Source of the DNA: UBA668 sp963720695
GTDB taxonomy: Bacteria > Actinomycetota > Acidimicrobiia > Acidimicrobiales > Ilumatobacteraceae
Direction of reading: 5' to 3'
Assembly: GCA_963720695.1 (NCBI GenBank)
Contig: CAVRGG010000004.1
Span: 1-64,000, forward strand
DNA length: 64,000 nucleotides
The notes beneath the pieces were generated by a model. It was not told the origin of the DNA and did not search any database. It saw only the letters and a program-made list of their open reading frames with translations. The position numbers were made by a program, and so were the translations under genes. Shown piece by piece: positions 27,424 through 35,305 of the stretch (the first letter of the stretch is position 1; every line of letters begins with the position of its first letter).

Positions 27424-28260
27424 ATGTCCACTCCACGCACCCTCATCGCGGAAGCCCGCTACGAGGTGATCCCCATGAAGAACCTCGAGGGCCAGATCGA
27501 ACACCTCCCCGCGGGTTGTTCGGTCTCGGTCACCTGCAGCCCTGCCAAGGGCCAGCAGGCAACGCTGGACCTGACGTTGCGACTCCAGGATCTCGGCCAC
27601 ATGGCGGTCCCCCATCTGTCGGCACGGTTGGTGGAGGACGTCGACGGCGTGCGCCGACTCGGCGCGTTCTGTCGTGATCACGGGCTGCAGGAGGTGTTCC
27701 TCGTTGCCGGTGACGCACCCGAGCCGGTCGGCGCGTACGACGGGGTGGTCGCGTTCCTGCGCGATTTCCTCGAGACCGATCACGGCCTCACCCGCATCGG
27801 CATCACCGCCTACCCGGACGGCCACGCGCTCATCGACGCGGCGATCGTGCACGAGGCACTCCACACCAAGCAGGCGCTGCTCGAGGACGCCGGTGTCGCC
27901 GGGTTCGCCAGCACGCAGATGTGCTTCGACCTCGACCAGTGGACGGCCTGGGCCACCGCCGAGCGCACGGCTGGGTTCAAGCTGCCGCTCCACGTCGGCG
28001 TGCCCGGCGTGATCGATCGCACGAAGCTGTTCACGATGGGGATGCGGTTGGGCATCGGCAACAGCATGCGCTTCGTCAAGAAGAACGGTGGCGCGATCAG
28101 CCGCCTGTTCCGCCCGGGCGGCTACGACCCCAAGAAGCTCGTCGCTCCCCTGTCGAAGCGTGCGCAGGAACTGAACATCGAGGGCCTCCACCTGTTCACG
28201 TTCAACAACGTCGAAGCCACCGCCAAGTGGCAGACGAAGATGCTGGAGAAGCTCTCCTAG
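27424..28260 (+). CDS. metF: Methylenetetrahydrofolate reductase-like protein
   Basis: Interconverts methyl-THF and methylene-THF. Here it probably runs in the oxidative direction to drain methyl groups coming from the corrinoid pathway. The 278-residue TIM-barrel protein keeps key positions by my alignment to E. coli MetF: Glu in RYEVIPMK (equivalent of Glu28), SVSVTCSPAKG, LVAGDAPEP (equivalent of Asp120) and STQMCFD (equivalent of Gln183). The N-terminal region is shorter than in E. coli. Start ATG 27424 is 56 bp after the MttB-family stop. It is the last gene of the operon and is followed by the 97-bp repeat block. Electron acceptor preference (FAD plus NAD or another partner) is unknown. 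Confidence 0.83.
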   Translation: MSTPRTLIAEARYEVIPMKNLEGQIEHLPAGCSVSVTCSPAKGQQATLDLTLRLQDLGHMAVPHLSARLVEDVDGVRRLGAFCRDHGLQEVFLVAGDAPEPVGAYDGVVAFLRDFLETDHGLTRIGITAYPDGHALIDAAIVHEALHTKQALLEDAGVAGFASTQMCFDLDQWTAWATAERTAGFKLPLHVGVPGVIDRTKLFTMGMRLGIGNSMRFVKKNGGAISRLFRPGGYDPKKLVAPLSKRAQELNIEGLHLFTFNNVEATAKWQTKMLEKLS

Positions 28261-28286
28261 TCGCCAAGGCGACCGCCACCCGCCCG

Positions 28287-28565
28287 CTTCTGGTCCGGAT
28301 CGTTCCCGCAACCCGGGAACAGAGCTTCCCAGAAGCCGAAAGTCGGCCCCCGCCACCCCGCACCACCAGCCCGCGCACGTCGGCTTCTGGTCCGGATCGT
28401 TCCCGCAACCCGGGAACAGAGCTTCCCCGAAGCCGAAAGTCGGCCCCCGCCACCCCGCGCCACCAGCCCGCGCACGTCGGCTTCTGGTCCGGATCGTTCC
28501 CGCACAGCGGGAACGAAGCTTCCCAGAGGCCGAGCCGGGAGGATTCCTGCCCAGAAGCCGACGGG
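28287..28565. repeat. 97-bp tandem direct repeats (two near-identical plus one partial) with conserved hairpins
   Basis: This fills the 316-bp non-coding gap between the convergent metF and MFS genes. CTTCTGGTCCGGATCGTTCC starts at 28287, 28384 and 28481, a period of exactly 97 bp. Copies 1 and 2 are almost identical; copy 3 diverges after about 45 bp. Each contains an inverted repeat, GTTCCCG-(5)-CGGGAAC in copies 1 and 2 and GTTCCCGC-ACA-GCGGGAAC in copy 3. In copy 1 it lies within an outer CTTCTGG / CCAGAAG pair. The changed loop but kept stem in copy 3 suggests that structure matters. It may act as a two-way terminator or transcript-stabilising element. It is not a CRISPR array. Confidence 0.8.
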
Positions 28566-28576
28566 ACCCACATCGG

Positions 28577-29881
28577 TCAGGGTTGGCTGACGGGGTCCTC
28601 GACACGGCGACGACGCCGACGTCCGACGGCGACGATCGTCGCCGGCACGAAGAACGCACGCGCCGGCAGCGAGACCTCGCTCCACGGTCGTTTGTGGAAC
28701 GGGGCCCGCCAGGCGACCATGCGGTACATGAAGAAGATCGCCACGCTCACGTGGAGCCCGATCAACGCCCAGTAGAAGCCGTGCGGGCCGATGACGGCCA
28801 TCGCCCCGCCCGCCACGAACGGGCCGATGACCGCGCCCATCCCGTACAGCTTCACGATCTGTGACGCAGCCGCACTCAGGTGCTCGGGCTCGATCCAGTC
28901 GTTCGTGTACGCGCCGACGATCGAGTACAGCGGATAGCTGAAGCCGCCGAGGAGTGCGATCAGGAACAGCGCCACCGGACGATCGGCAGCGCCGAGCAGC
29001 AACAGCCCGGCGACGATCGCGGCGCAGCCGGCGGCGGCCGAGCCCACCGCCCTGCGGTCGATGTCGTCGCTCGCGGCAGAGATCGGCCACTGCAGTGCCA
29101 CCCCGCCGAGGCTCGGGAGCACGACGTAGAGGCCGATCTGTGCAGGGTGCAGGCCGACGCGAGTGGCGTAGATGGCCGCCATCCCCGAGATCGCGCCGTG
29201 ACACATGCCCACGAGGAGGCACGAGTACACGCCGGTCGGCACGAGGTGCGCCAGTTCGCGCAGCGAGATCTTTCGTGACTCGGCGATCGCCGGGGCCATC
29301 GCCGCTTCCGACAGCGACACGGGCACGACGGCCAGCGAGGTGAGGATCGCGGCCACCCCGAACCCTGCGACGGTGAGTGGATTGAACGCGAAGAGCATGA
29401 TCTGCCCGAAGCCGAAGAACGCGATCGTGACCACCCCGTAGACGGCCAGCAGGCGACCGCGGTTCTCGTTGGTGGCGAGGTCGTTGAGCCACGACTCGGC
29501 GACGACGTAGAGGCCCGCAGTGCACAGCCCGGTGGCGAGACGGAGCAGCGCCCACGAGGCCGCACTGTCGGTGATCCCCGCGGCGATCATCGCGGCCGAG
29601 AGCGTCGAGGCGAGCGCCGCGTACACACGGATGTGTCCGACCCGGCCCAGCGCGCTGAGGGTGAGCACCGTCCCGACCAGGAAGCCGATGTAGTAGCTGG
29701 CGCTGATGAGGCTGCTGACGACCGTCGGCAGACCGACACGCTCGGATCGCACGCCGACCAGCGTGCCGAAGAGACCTCCGGCGAACATGACCAGCGCCAG
29801 TCCGGCGAACAAACCCCAGGTCGCGAGCGCGAGGTTTCGGCGGAGCGCCGGACTGTAGGAATGCAGCGAGTTGCTGCTCAC
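28577..29881 (-). CDS. MFS transporter
   Basis: Major facilitator protein of about 434 residues with 12 predicted membrane segments, starting with LALATWGLFAGLALVMFAGGLFGTL. The cytoplasmic motif between helices 2 and 3 is weakly conserved (GRVGHIRVYAALAST). SWLNDLATNENRGRLLAVYG resembles the YcaD-type group of sugar/drug-like transporters. I prefer GTG 29881 (VSSNSLHS) because the longer ATG 29917 start would overlap the upstream gene by 23 bp. The C-terminus is basic (GRRRRRRVEDP). It is on the same strand as the etf genes, with small gaps, so it may be the distal gene of that unit. Substrate unknown; an amine compound is possible from context only. Confidence 0.78.
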   Translation of the reverse strand: MSSNSLHSYSPALRRNLALATWGLFAGLALVMFAGGLFGTLVGVRSERVGLPTVVSSLISASYYIGFLVGTVLTLSALGRVGHIRVYAALASTLSAAMIAAGITDSAASWALLRLATGLCTAGLYVVAESWLNDLATNENRGRLLAVYGVVTIAFFGFGQIMLFAFNPLTVAGFGVAAILTSLAVVPVSLSEAAMAPAIAESRKISLRELAHLVPTGVYSCLLVGMCHGAISGMAAIYATRVGLHPAQIGLYVVLPSLGGVALQWPISAASDDIDRRAVGSAAAGCAAIVAGLLLLGAADRPVALFLIALLGGFSYPLYSIVGAYTNDWIEPEHLSAAASQIVKLYGMGAVIGPFVAGGAMAVIGPHGFYWALIGLHVSVAIFFMYRMVAWRAPFHKRPWSEVSLPARAFFVPATIVAVGRRRRRRVEDPVSQP

Positions 29882-29894
29882 CCCGATCGGCCGG

Positions 29895-30887
29895 TCAGAG
29901 TGGCTGCACCGATTCAACCACGATCTTCGTGAAGTTGAACAGTGGGCCGGTGGAGGGGCTGTTGCCCTGGGAGATCGTGATGAGCACGGCGTTGTTGGCG
30001 GGGAAGGACACGATCATCACGACCTTGCCGTACGCACCGCCGGTGCCACAGCCGTCGAGATAGAGGACCTCCGCGGGCCCCTGGGCCGTGTCGACCGCGC
30101 TGGCGTTCTGCCGTTGCGAGCACACGTCGACGCCGGGATCGAAGACGTTGATCAGGTCGGCCGGCGGCGCCACCAGGTCGGCCTGGATCCCCAAAAGCGT
30201 GATGCCGAGCGTGTCGTGGTCGTTGTTGTAGGCCTCGAGGTCACCGGAGCCGCTGATCTGTGCGAATTGCGTGCCGTTCGCGTCGACCGGTGCGGTGTCG
30301 GTGGCCCAGTCGCCGGGCATCAGCACACTGAACGAGTTGGTGTCGTCGGTGACTCGAATGTCGGGGACCGTGCCGTCGGTGGTGGGCGGCAGGGTGGCGG
30401 GCGGGTCGGTCGAGGGCGGCGCGGTGATCACGAAGGTGTCCTCGGGCGTCGATGTCGGCGCCTCCGTGACCTCGGTGACGTCGGAGGTCACCACGGCGGT
30501 CGGCTCGGTGACGTCGCCGCCGAGCGTGGTGCTCTTGTCGTCGCCACCGGTGAGCACGATCACCGCGACGATGATCGCGATCAGCGCGGCAATGCCCCCG
30601 CCGATCAGCGCCCAGTTCTTCTTCGGTCCGGACCCGGGACCGGTGGGCGGCGCCGGCGGCACGCCACCGGGCGGCGGACCGCCCGCAGGAGGGCCTCCGG
30701 GGGTCGTCGGGTAGGCCTGCGTGGGCGGAAACTGCTGTGGGGGTGGCGGCGGTGCCGGCGTGAAGGCCGGCGGCGCGGGAGGGCTCGGCGGAGGTGGCAC
30801 CGGCACGCTCGGCGCCGGCGGCCGCGGCGGCACCTGCGGCGGTTGTCCGGGTGGAGGCGGCGGAGGGAGCGACTCGTTGGAACCCAT
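29895..30887 (-). CDS. Proline-rich single-pass membrane protein of unknown function
   Basis: A 330-residue protein. Residues 1-90 are a Pro/Gly-rich cytoplasmic-type region (runs of P, plus PPAGGPPPGG). Residues about 93-113 form one membrane helix (WALIGGGIAALIAIIVAVIVL). A Thr/Ser-rich linker follows, then an extracellular domain from about 175 containing FSVLMPGDWATDT, with two Cys-containing segments (DVCSQRQNA and YLDGCGTGG). The extracellular part resembles small lipoprotein-like sensor domains of actinobacteria, but I recognise no named family. It is 13 bp downstream of etfA on the same strand. Function unknown. Confidence 0.72.
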   Translation of the reverse strand: MGSNESLPPPPPPGQPPQVPPRPPAPSVPVPPPPSPPAPPAFTPAPPPPPQQFPPTQAYPTTPGGPPAGGPPPGGVPPAPPTGPGSGPKKNWALIGGGIAALIAIIVAVIVLTGGDDKSTTLGGDVTEPTAVVTSDVTEVTEAPTSTPEDTFVITAPPSTDPPATLPPTTDGTVPDIRVTDDTNSFSVLMPGDWATDTAPVDANGTQFAQISGSGDLEAYNNDHDTLGITLLGIQADLVAPPADLINVFDPGVDVCSQRQNASAVDTAQGPAEVLYLDGCGTGGAYGKVVMIVSFPANNAVLITISQGNSPSTGPLFNFTKIVVESVQPL

Positions 30888-30900
30888 TCGCGGAGCCTAC

Positions 30901-31866
30901 TCAGGCGCCGCGACGGCGACGGATCTCTTCGGTGATCGCCGGGATCACCTTGTGCAGATCCCCGATCACCGCGTAGTCGGCCTTCGTGACCATGTTCGCC
31001 TCGGGATCGGTGTTGATCGCCAGGATCTTCTTCGAGGCCATCGCCCCCACCCAGTGCTGGATGGCGCCGCTGATGCCACAGGCCATGTACAGGTCGGGGG
31101 CGATGCGCGTGCCGGTCTGGCCGACCTGATCGGTGTGGTTGCGCCATCCGTTGTTGGTGACCGCTCGCGAGCAGCCCACGACACCGCCGAGCAACCCGGC
31201 CAACTCCTCCAGCGGGGCGAAGGCTTCCGCCGAACCGACACCACGTCCGCCACCGACGACGAGTGGTGCCGTCGCCAGCGTGACGCCGGCAGCACGTTCC
31301 ACCCGATCGGCCACGACCGTCCGCCCGAGCACCGGATCCAGGTCGACGGCGAGTGACGACACGGTGCCCGCCGCGGGCGCCTCCGCGGCCTCGAACGCAT
31401 GGTGCGACACGGTGAGCAACTTCGTGGGTGCCTGCAGCGTGCACTGCTCCAGCAACGAGCCGCCCCAGCGCACCCGGATGATCGTCCACGACTCCGAGCC
31501 GGCGTCGATCTCCGTGCAGTTGGCGACCATCGGCAGGTCGAGACGAGCCGCTGCCTGAGCCATCACCTCGTTGCCTCGATCGGTGCCGCACGCCAGAACG
31601 GCGTCGGGACCGAGCGCGCGCACGGCGTGGGCCAGCGATTCGCCCCACGTCTCGGGCCCGTAGTCCGAGAGCAGGTCGTGGTGGACCTGGTGCACGACCG
31701 AGGCGCCATGACCCGACAACTCACCGGCCAGACCATCGGCCGCGGCCCCGAGCGTGAGCGCGTGGATCTCGCCCGCGCCGGTGATGGTGCGAGCGGCGGC
31801 GAGTGCTTCCAGGGAGGCGGCGCTCAGGGCACCGCGGTCGTGTTCGACGACGACGAGCACGGTCAT
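30901..31866 (-). CDS. etfA: Electron transfer flavoprotein alpha subunit
   Basis: FAD-binding half of the ETF heterodimer, which takes electrons from flavin dehydrogenases and passes them towards quinone. The 321-residue protein has the N-terminal ETF domain (MTVLVVVEHDRGALSAAS) and the C-terminal FAD domain. The latter has VVGGGRGVGS, VGQTGTRIAPDLYMACGISG, AIQHWVG and AINTDPEANM, a typical alpha signature. ATG 31866 overlaps the etfB stop (ATGA), so the subunits are coupled. They lie directly downstream of a dimethylglycine dehydrogenase-like gene, which suggests that enzyme is their electron donor. Alpha and beta are in the order beta-alpha. Confidence 0.92.
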   Translation of the reverse strand: MTVLVVVEHDRGALSAASLEALAAARTITGAGEIHALTLGAAADGLAGELSGHGASVVHQVHHDLLSDYGPETWGESLAHAVRALGPDAVLACGTDRGNEVMAQAAARLDLPMVANCTEIDAGSESWTIIRVRWGGSLLEQCTLQAPTKLLTVSHHAFEAAEAPAAGTVSSLAVDLDPVLGRTVVADRVERAAGVTLATAPLVVGGGRGVGSAEAFAPLEELAGLLGGVVGCSRAVTNNGWRNHTDQVGQTGTRIAPDLYMACGISGAIQHWVGAMASKKILAINTDPEANMVTKADYAVIGDLHKVIPAITEEIRRRRGA

Positions 31867-32630
31867 TTCAGCAACCCCAGTTCTTCCAGGAGATCGACGA
31901 CGGCGGGAGCAGCCTCCGGGCCGTTGCCGAGCATCACGGTCTGGCTCACCTGTTCCGCGGCCTGGAGCAGTGTGACCATGTGCTGACCACCGAGCTCGCC
32001 GACCGGCGACACCTGCACGACGTCGACCTTCTTCGAGGCAAGTCGACCCTTGAGCGTGGGATACCGGGGAAGGTTGATGCCCTCCTTGACGCCGAGCACG
32101 CACGGCGTGGGGACGTGGTAGACCTCGACACCGGCGTCGGACTCGCGCCGAGCGCGGATGGAATCGCCCTCGACGTCGATGCCCTTGATCCCGTTGACCA
32201 TCGGCCGGCCGAGCGCATGCGCGACCCGGACGCCGACCTGGAAGTTGCCCGAGTCGGCCGACTCGTTGCCGAACAGCACGAGGTCGAACGGTCCGTTCGC
32301 CGCCTCGAGGTCGCGGATCGCCGCTGTGATCGCCGCGGCGGTGCGCTGTGGATCCCAGTCGACGTCGGTGATCGGGAGGAGCACGGCCTTGTTGACGCCG
32401 ATGCTCGCGGCGTACCGGAGCTGCTCGTCGGCCTCGGCGGGCCCGAGCGTCAGCACGGTGGATTCCCCACCGTGCTGCTCGACGAGTTGCACGGCCGCCT
32501 CGACCGCGCACTCCTCGTGCGGGCTCGTCGTGAACGCGAGGTACGCGGTGTCGACGGCCTGGCCGTCGGCCGTGATGCTGATCTTGGCACCGGGTGCCGG
32601 CACCCGCTTCACACACACCAGGACGTTCAT
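31863..32630 (-). CDS. etfB: Electron transfer flavoprotein beta subunit
   Basis: AMP-binding subunit of the ETF heterodimer, 255 residues. It begins MNVLVCVKRVPAPGAKISIT and contains SPHEECAVEAAVQLVEQ, LFGNESADSGNFQVGVRVA and TPCVLGVKEGINLPRYPTLK, the last being the usual recognition-loop region with the conserved Leu/Lys context. Start ATG 32630 lies 2 bp beyond the stop of the upstream dehydrogenase gene, and its stop overlaps etfA. The tight order dehydrogenase-etfB-etfA argues for a dedicated electron acceptor rather than a general housekeeping ETF. No ETF:quinone oxidoreductase gene is in the window. Confidence 0.92.
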   Translation of the reverse strand: MNVLVCVKRVPAPGAKISITADGQAVDTAYLAFTTSPHEECAVEAAVQLVEQHGGESTVLTLGPAEADEQLRYAASIGVNKAVLLPITDVDWDPQRTAAAITAAIRDLEAANGPFDLVLFGNESADSGNFQVGVRVAHALGRPMVNGIKGIDVEGDSIRARRESDAGVEVYHVPTPCVLGVKEGINLPRYPTLKGRLASKKVDVVQVSPVGELGGQHMVTLLQAAEQVSQTVMLGNGPEAAPAVVDLLEELGLLK

Positions 32631-32632
32631 GG

Positions 32633-35215
32633 TCAGCTCTTCATGCGGTCGTCGGTCGGGTCGAACAGCGGCGTCGCGCCGGCCCGCTCGACGGTGACGG
32701 GGTAGCACTCGTTCATGTACATCACCTGCAGCTTGGTGCCCTCCACCGCGTGCTCCGGCGGCAGGTAGGCCATCAGGAGGTACTTGCCCACCGACGGGCC
32801 GGCACCGGCCGTGGTGACCCGCGAGACGCGACCCTTGCGGTCCAGGATGCGGTCACCCGACAGCGTCAGGATCGGCTCGTTGCCACCCGTGGGGAAGCGG
32901 TCGTAGCCGTCGGCGCACTGCTGTGAGTCCATCGACAGGGTGCACATGACCGCTGCCGGACCGTCGGCCTCTGCGGCGGCGCGGGCCTCGAGGTAGGCGG
33001 CCTTGCCGAGGAAGTCGGCACTCTTCACCTTCGGCCGGGCGAGGCCGGCCTCGACGGGGTCGTACTCGCTCTCGAGCTCGGCACCCATCAGGCGGTACCC
33101 CTTCTCGATGCGGCCGGTCACGGCGTACACGCCGATGCCCACCGGGATGATGTCGAACTCCTGGCCGGCCGCCCAGATGGCGTCCCACACCTTGAGGCCG
33201 TGCTCCATCGCGGTGTAGACCTCCCACCCGTTCTCGCCGACGTAGCTGATCCTGAACATGATGCAGGGCACGCCGTCGATGAGCACGTTGCGCACCGACC
33301 CGTAGGGGAAGCCCGCCTGGCTCACGTCGTAGGGCGCCGTGGTGTCGTCCGTGGTGATCTTGGCCATCGTCGCCGCCGCGTTCGGACCCCACACGCCGAC
33401 GGTGCAGATGCCCTGGGAACGGTCGGTGAAGGTGACCGAGCCGTCGCCACCGGTGAACTCGGCGAGGTACTTGTTGAACCAGTAGTTGTCGCGGCCACCG
33501 TCGAACGCGCCCGTGATGACGCGGAAGTGATCCTTGCCCAGGCGCTGGATGGTGAGGTCGCCGCGGAAGCCACCATGGGGGGTGAGCAGCGGTGTGTAGA
33601 TGCTGCGACCGACGGCGACGTCGACGTTGTTGACGCACATGTAGTTCAGGAAGTCGCAGGCGCGAGGTCCCTCGAAGTCGAACTCGTTGAACGCGGTGAG
33701 GTCGACCATGCCGACGCTCTCGCGCATCTGCAGGTGCTCGGCGTTGGTGACCGGGTTCCACCAGCGGCCGTCCCACTCGTGGGTGCGGGGCGTGAACGCG
33801 TCAGGGAACTTGTCGCGCAGCTTCTCGTTGCTGGAGAACCACTGCGGGCGCTCCCAGCCGCGAGCGTCGAAGAACGTCGCCCCGAGCGCTTCCTCGCGGG
33901 CGTAGAACGGGCTGCGCCGCAGGCCGCGCTGGCTGGCCCACTGCTCACGCGGGTGGACGATGCCGTAGGTCTTGTTGAAGTGCTCGTTGCAGCGGGCGTT
34001 GATGTGCCACTCGGTCTTCTCGTGCGGGTAGAAGCGGCTGATGTCGCTGCCGTGCGGGTCGCACATGTGCGGGTAGCCGTAGGTCATCCACTCGGCGACG
34101 AGCTGGGCGATGCCCGGGCCCTCCTTGATCCACACGGCGGCGGCGCTCCACAGGTTGCGCACCTCGGGCGTCTCGCCGAGCACCGGGTTGGCGTCGGGCG
34201 TGAGGCTCAGCAGGCCGTTGATCGCGTAGCGGATCTCGGCATCGCCGAGCATCTCCATCAGGTCGATGGCCTGCTCCATCTGCGGGTCGAAGTCCTCGTA
34301 GGTGAGCGGCAGCTCCGTGGGCGTGAGCGCCGACGCCTGAATGCTCGGGATGTCGTCGGGACGCATCAGGATCGGTCGGTGGGCGTAGCTGCCCACCTCC
34401 ATCGAGCCCGCCGACTGACGCTCGTAGCAGAACGTGTCCATGTCGCGGATGATCGGGTACGCGAGCTCCTTGCCCGACTGCTGCAGGATGTCGATCGGGC
34501 CGACGTCGGCCATCTGGTGCACGGCGGGCGTGAGGGGGATGTTGGCACCGGCCATCCGAGCGATGCGCGGGCTCCACACACCGCACGCGACGACCACGTA
34601 CTCGGCCTCGATGCGGCCCTTGTCGGTGACGACCGCGCTGACCTTGGGGCCGCCGGCCGATGGCGTCGTCTCGACGTCGAGCACCTCCGTGTTCGCGAAC
34701 ACCTTGAGCGCGCCGGCGGCGACGGCCGCGTCGCGCATCATCGTGCCGGTGGCGAGCGAGTCCACCACGCTCACGCTGGGCGTGTAGTAGCCGCCGAGGA
34801 GGATCTCCTCGTTGATGAACGGCACCATCTCCTTGATCTCGGCCGGTGTCACCAGGCGGGCATCGATGCCCCACGCCTTGGCGGAGGTCATCCGCCGCTT
34901 GAACTCCTCGAGTCGCTGCGGCTCACGGGCGACCTCGATGCCGCCACAGGTGTTGTTCAGGCCGGCGTCGATGTACTGGTTCTGGCTGTCGACGGTGAGG
35001 AACGCCATCTCCTTGTTGTGGTCCGTCGGGAAGATGAAGTTCGACGCGTGTCCGGTCGATCCGCCGGGGTTCGGCAGCGGCCCCTTGTCGATGAGCACCA
35101 TGTCGGTCCAGCCGAGCCGGCTGAGGTGACCGACGAGGCAGTTGCCGACGATGCCGGCACCGATGACGACGACCTTGGCGCTCGACGGGAACGCGGAGGA
35201 CGGGGCTTCACTCAT
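32633..35215 (-). CDS. FAD-dependent dimethylglycine dehydrogenase-like protein with GcvT domain (paralogue 3)
   Basis: Third member of the FAD/GcvT amine dehydrogenase family, 860 residues, more distant from the tandem pair at 12.9-17.8 kb. The FAD motif GAGIVG is at about 19-24, and His56 in GSTGHASNF is the likely covalent-FAD His. The middle includes EVGSYAHRPILM, and the C-terminal half has GcvT-type folate domains (MVDLTAFNEFDFEGP, FRISYVGENGWEVYT). It is followed by etfB and etfA with a 2-bp gap, so electrons very likely go to that ETF. It is divergent from gntR across a 90-bp region with a palindrome. ATG 35215 was chosen over ATG 35293, which would lie inside that control region. Substrate could be dimethylglycine, sarcosine or another N-methyl amine. 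Confidence 0.85.
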   Translation of the reverse strand: MSEAPSSAFPSSAKVVVIGAGIVGNCLVGHLSRLGWTDMVLIDKGPLPNPGGSTGHASNFIFPTDHNKEMAFLTVDSQNQYIDAGLNNTCGGIEVAREPQRLEEFKRRMTSAKAWGIDARLVTPAEIKEMVPFINEEILLGGYYTPSVSVVDSLATGTMMRDAAVAAGALKVFANTEVLDVETTPSAGGPKVSAVVTDKGRIEAEYVVVACGVWSPRIARMAGANIPLTPAVHQMADVGPIDILQQSGKELAYPIIRDMDTFCYERQSAGSMEVGSYAHRPILMRPDDIPSIQASALTPTELPLTYEDFDPQMEQAIDLMEMLGDAEIRYAINGLLSLTPDANPVLGETPEVRNLWSAAAVWIKEGPGIAQLVAEWMTYGYPHMCDPHGSDISRFYPHEKTEWHINARCNEHFNKTYGIVHPREQWASQRGLRRSPFYAREEALGATFFDARGWERPQWFSSNEKLRDKFPDAFTPRTHEWDGRWWNPVTNAEHLQMRESVGMVDLTAFNEFDFEGPRACDFLNYMCVNNVDVAVGRSIYTPLLTPHGGFRGDLTIQRLGKDHFRVITGAFDGGRDNYWFNKYLAEFTGGDGSVTFTDRSQGICTVGVWGPNAAATMAKITTDDTTAPYDVSQAGFPYGSVRNVLIDGVPCIMFRISYVGENGWEVYTAMEHGLKVWDAIWAAGQEFDIIPVGIGVYAVTGRIEKGYRLMGAELESEYDPVEAGLARPKVKSADFLGKAAYLEARAAAEADGPAAVMCTLSMDSQQCADGYDRFPTGGNEPILTLSGDRILDRKGRVSRVTTAGAGPSVGKYLLMAYLPPEHAVEGTKLQVMYMNECYPVTVERAGATPLFDPTDDRMKS

Positions 35216-35275
35216 TGCAGGACTCCACTCTTGGGACGACTCCATCGGAGCACGGTGGTGGCCGAACACCGGCCG

Positions 35276-35298
35276 GTGATATATCATTACCATATCAC
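35276..35298. promoter_or_regulatory. Palindromic operator candidate between gntR and the dehydrogenase-etf operon
   Basis: GTGATAT (35276-35282) and ATATCAC (35292-35298) form a perfect inverted repeat with a 9-base spacer, starting 30 bp before the gntR ATG. The AT-rich motif stands out in high-GC DNA. Its extended right half (GATGTGATAT on the minus strand) also occurs before the corrinoid operon at 21099. A GntR/FadR-type dimer binding here would control both divergent units. Confidence 0.6.
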
Positions 35299-35305
35299 AT
35301 CCTCC

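Noticed and set aside
27424..28260. MetF-like protein lacking the catalytic Glu
   Set aside because: A first look aligned the motif to SVSVTCSPAKG. Re-alignment shows the Glu in RYEVIPMK, and the Asp and Gln positions are also kept.
28287..28565. CRISPR array
   Set aside because: The units are 97 bp, directly abutting and nearly identical throughout, with no short repeat plus variable spacer pattern and no cas genes.
33200..35305. Long open extension upstream of the GntR regulator
   Set aside because: It is antisense to the third dehydrogenase. The GntR protein starts naturally at ATG 35306 with its winged helix.
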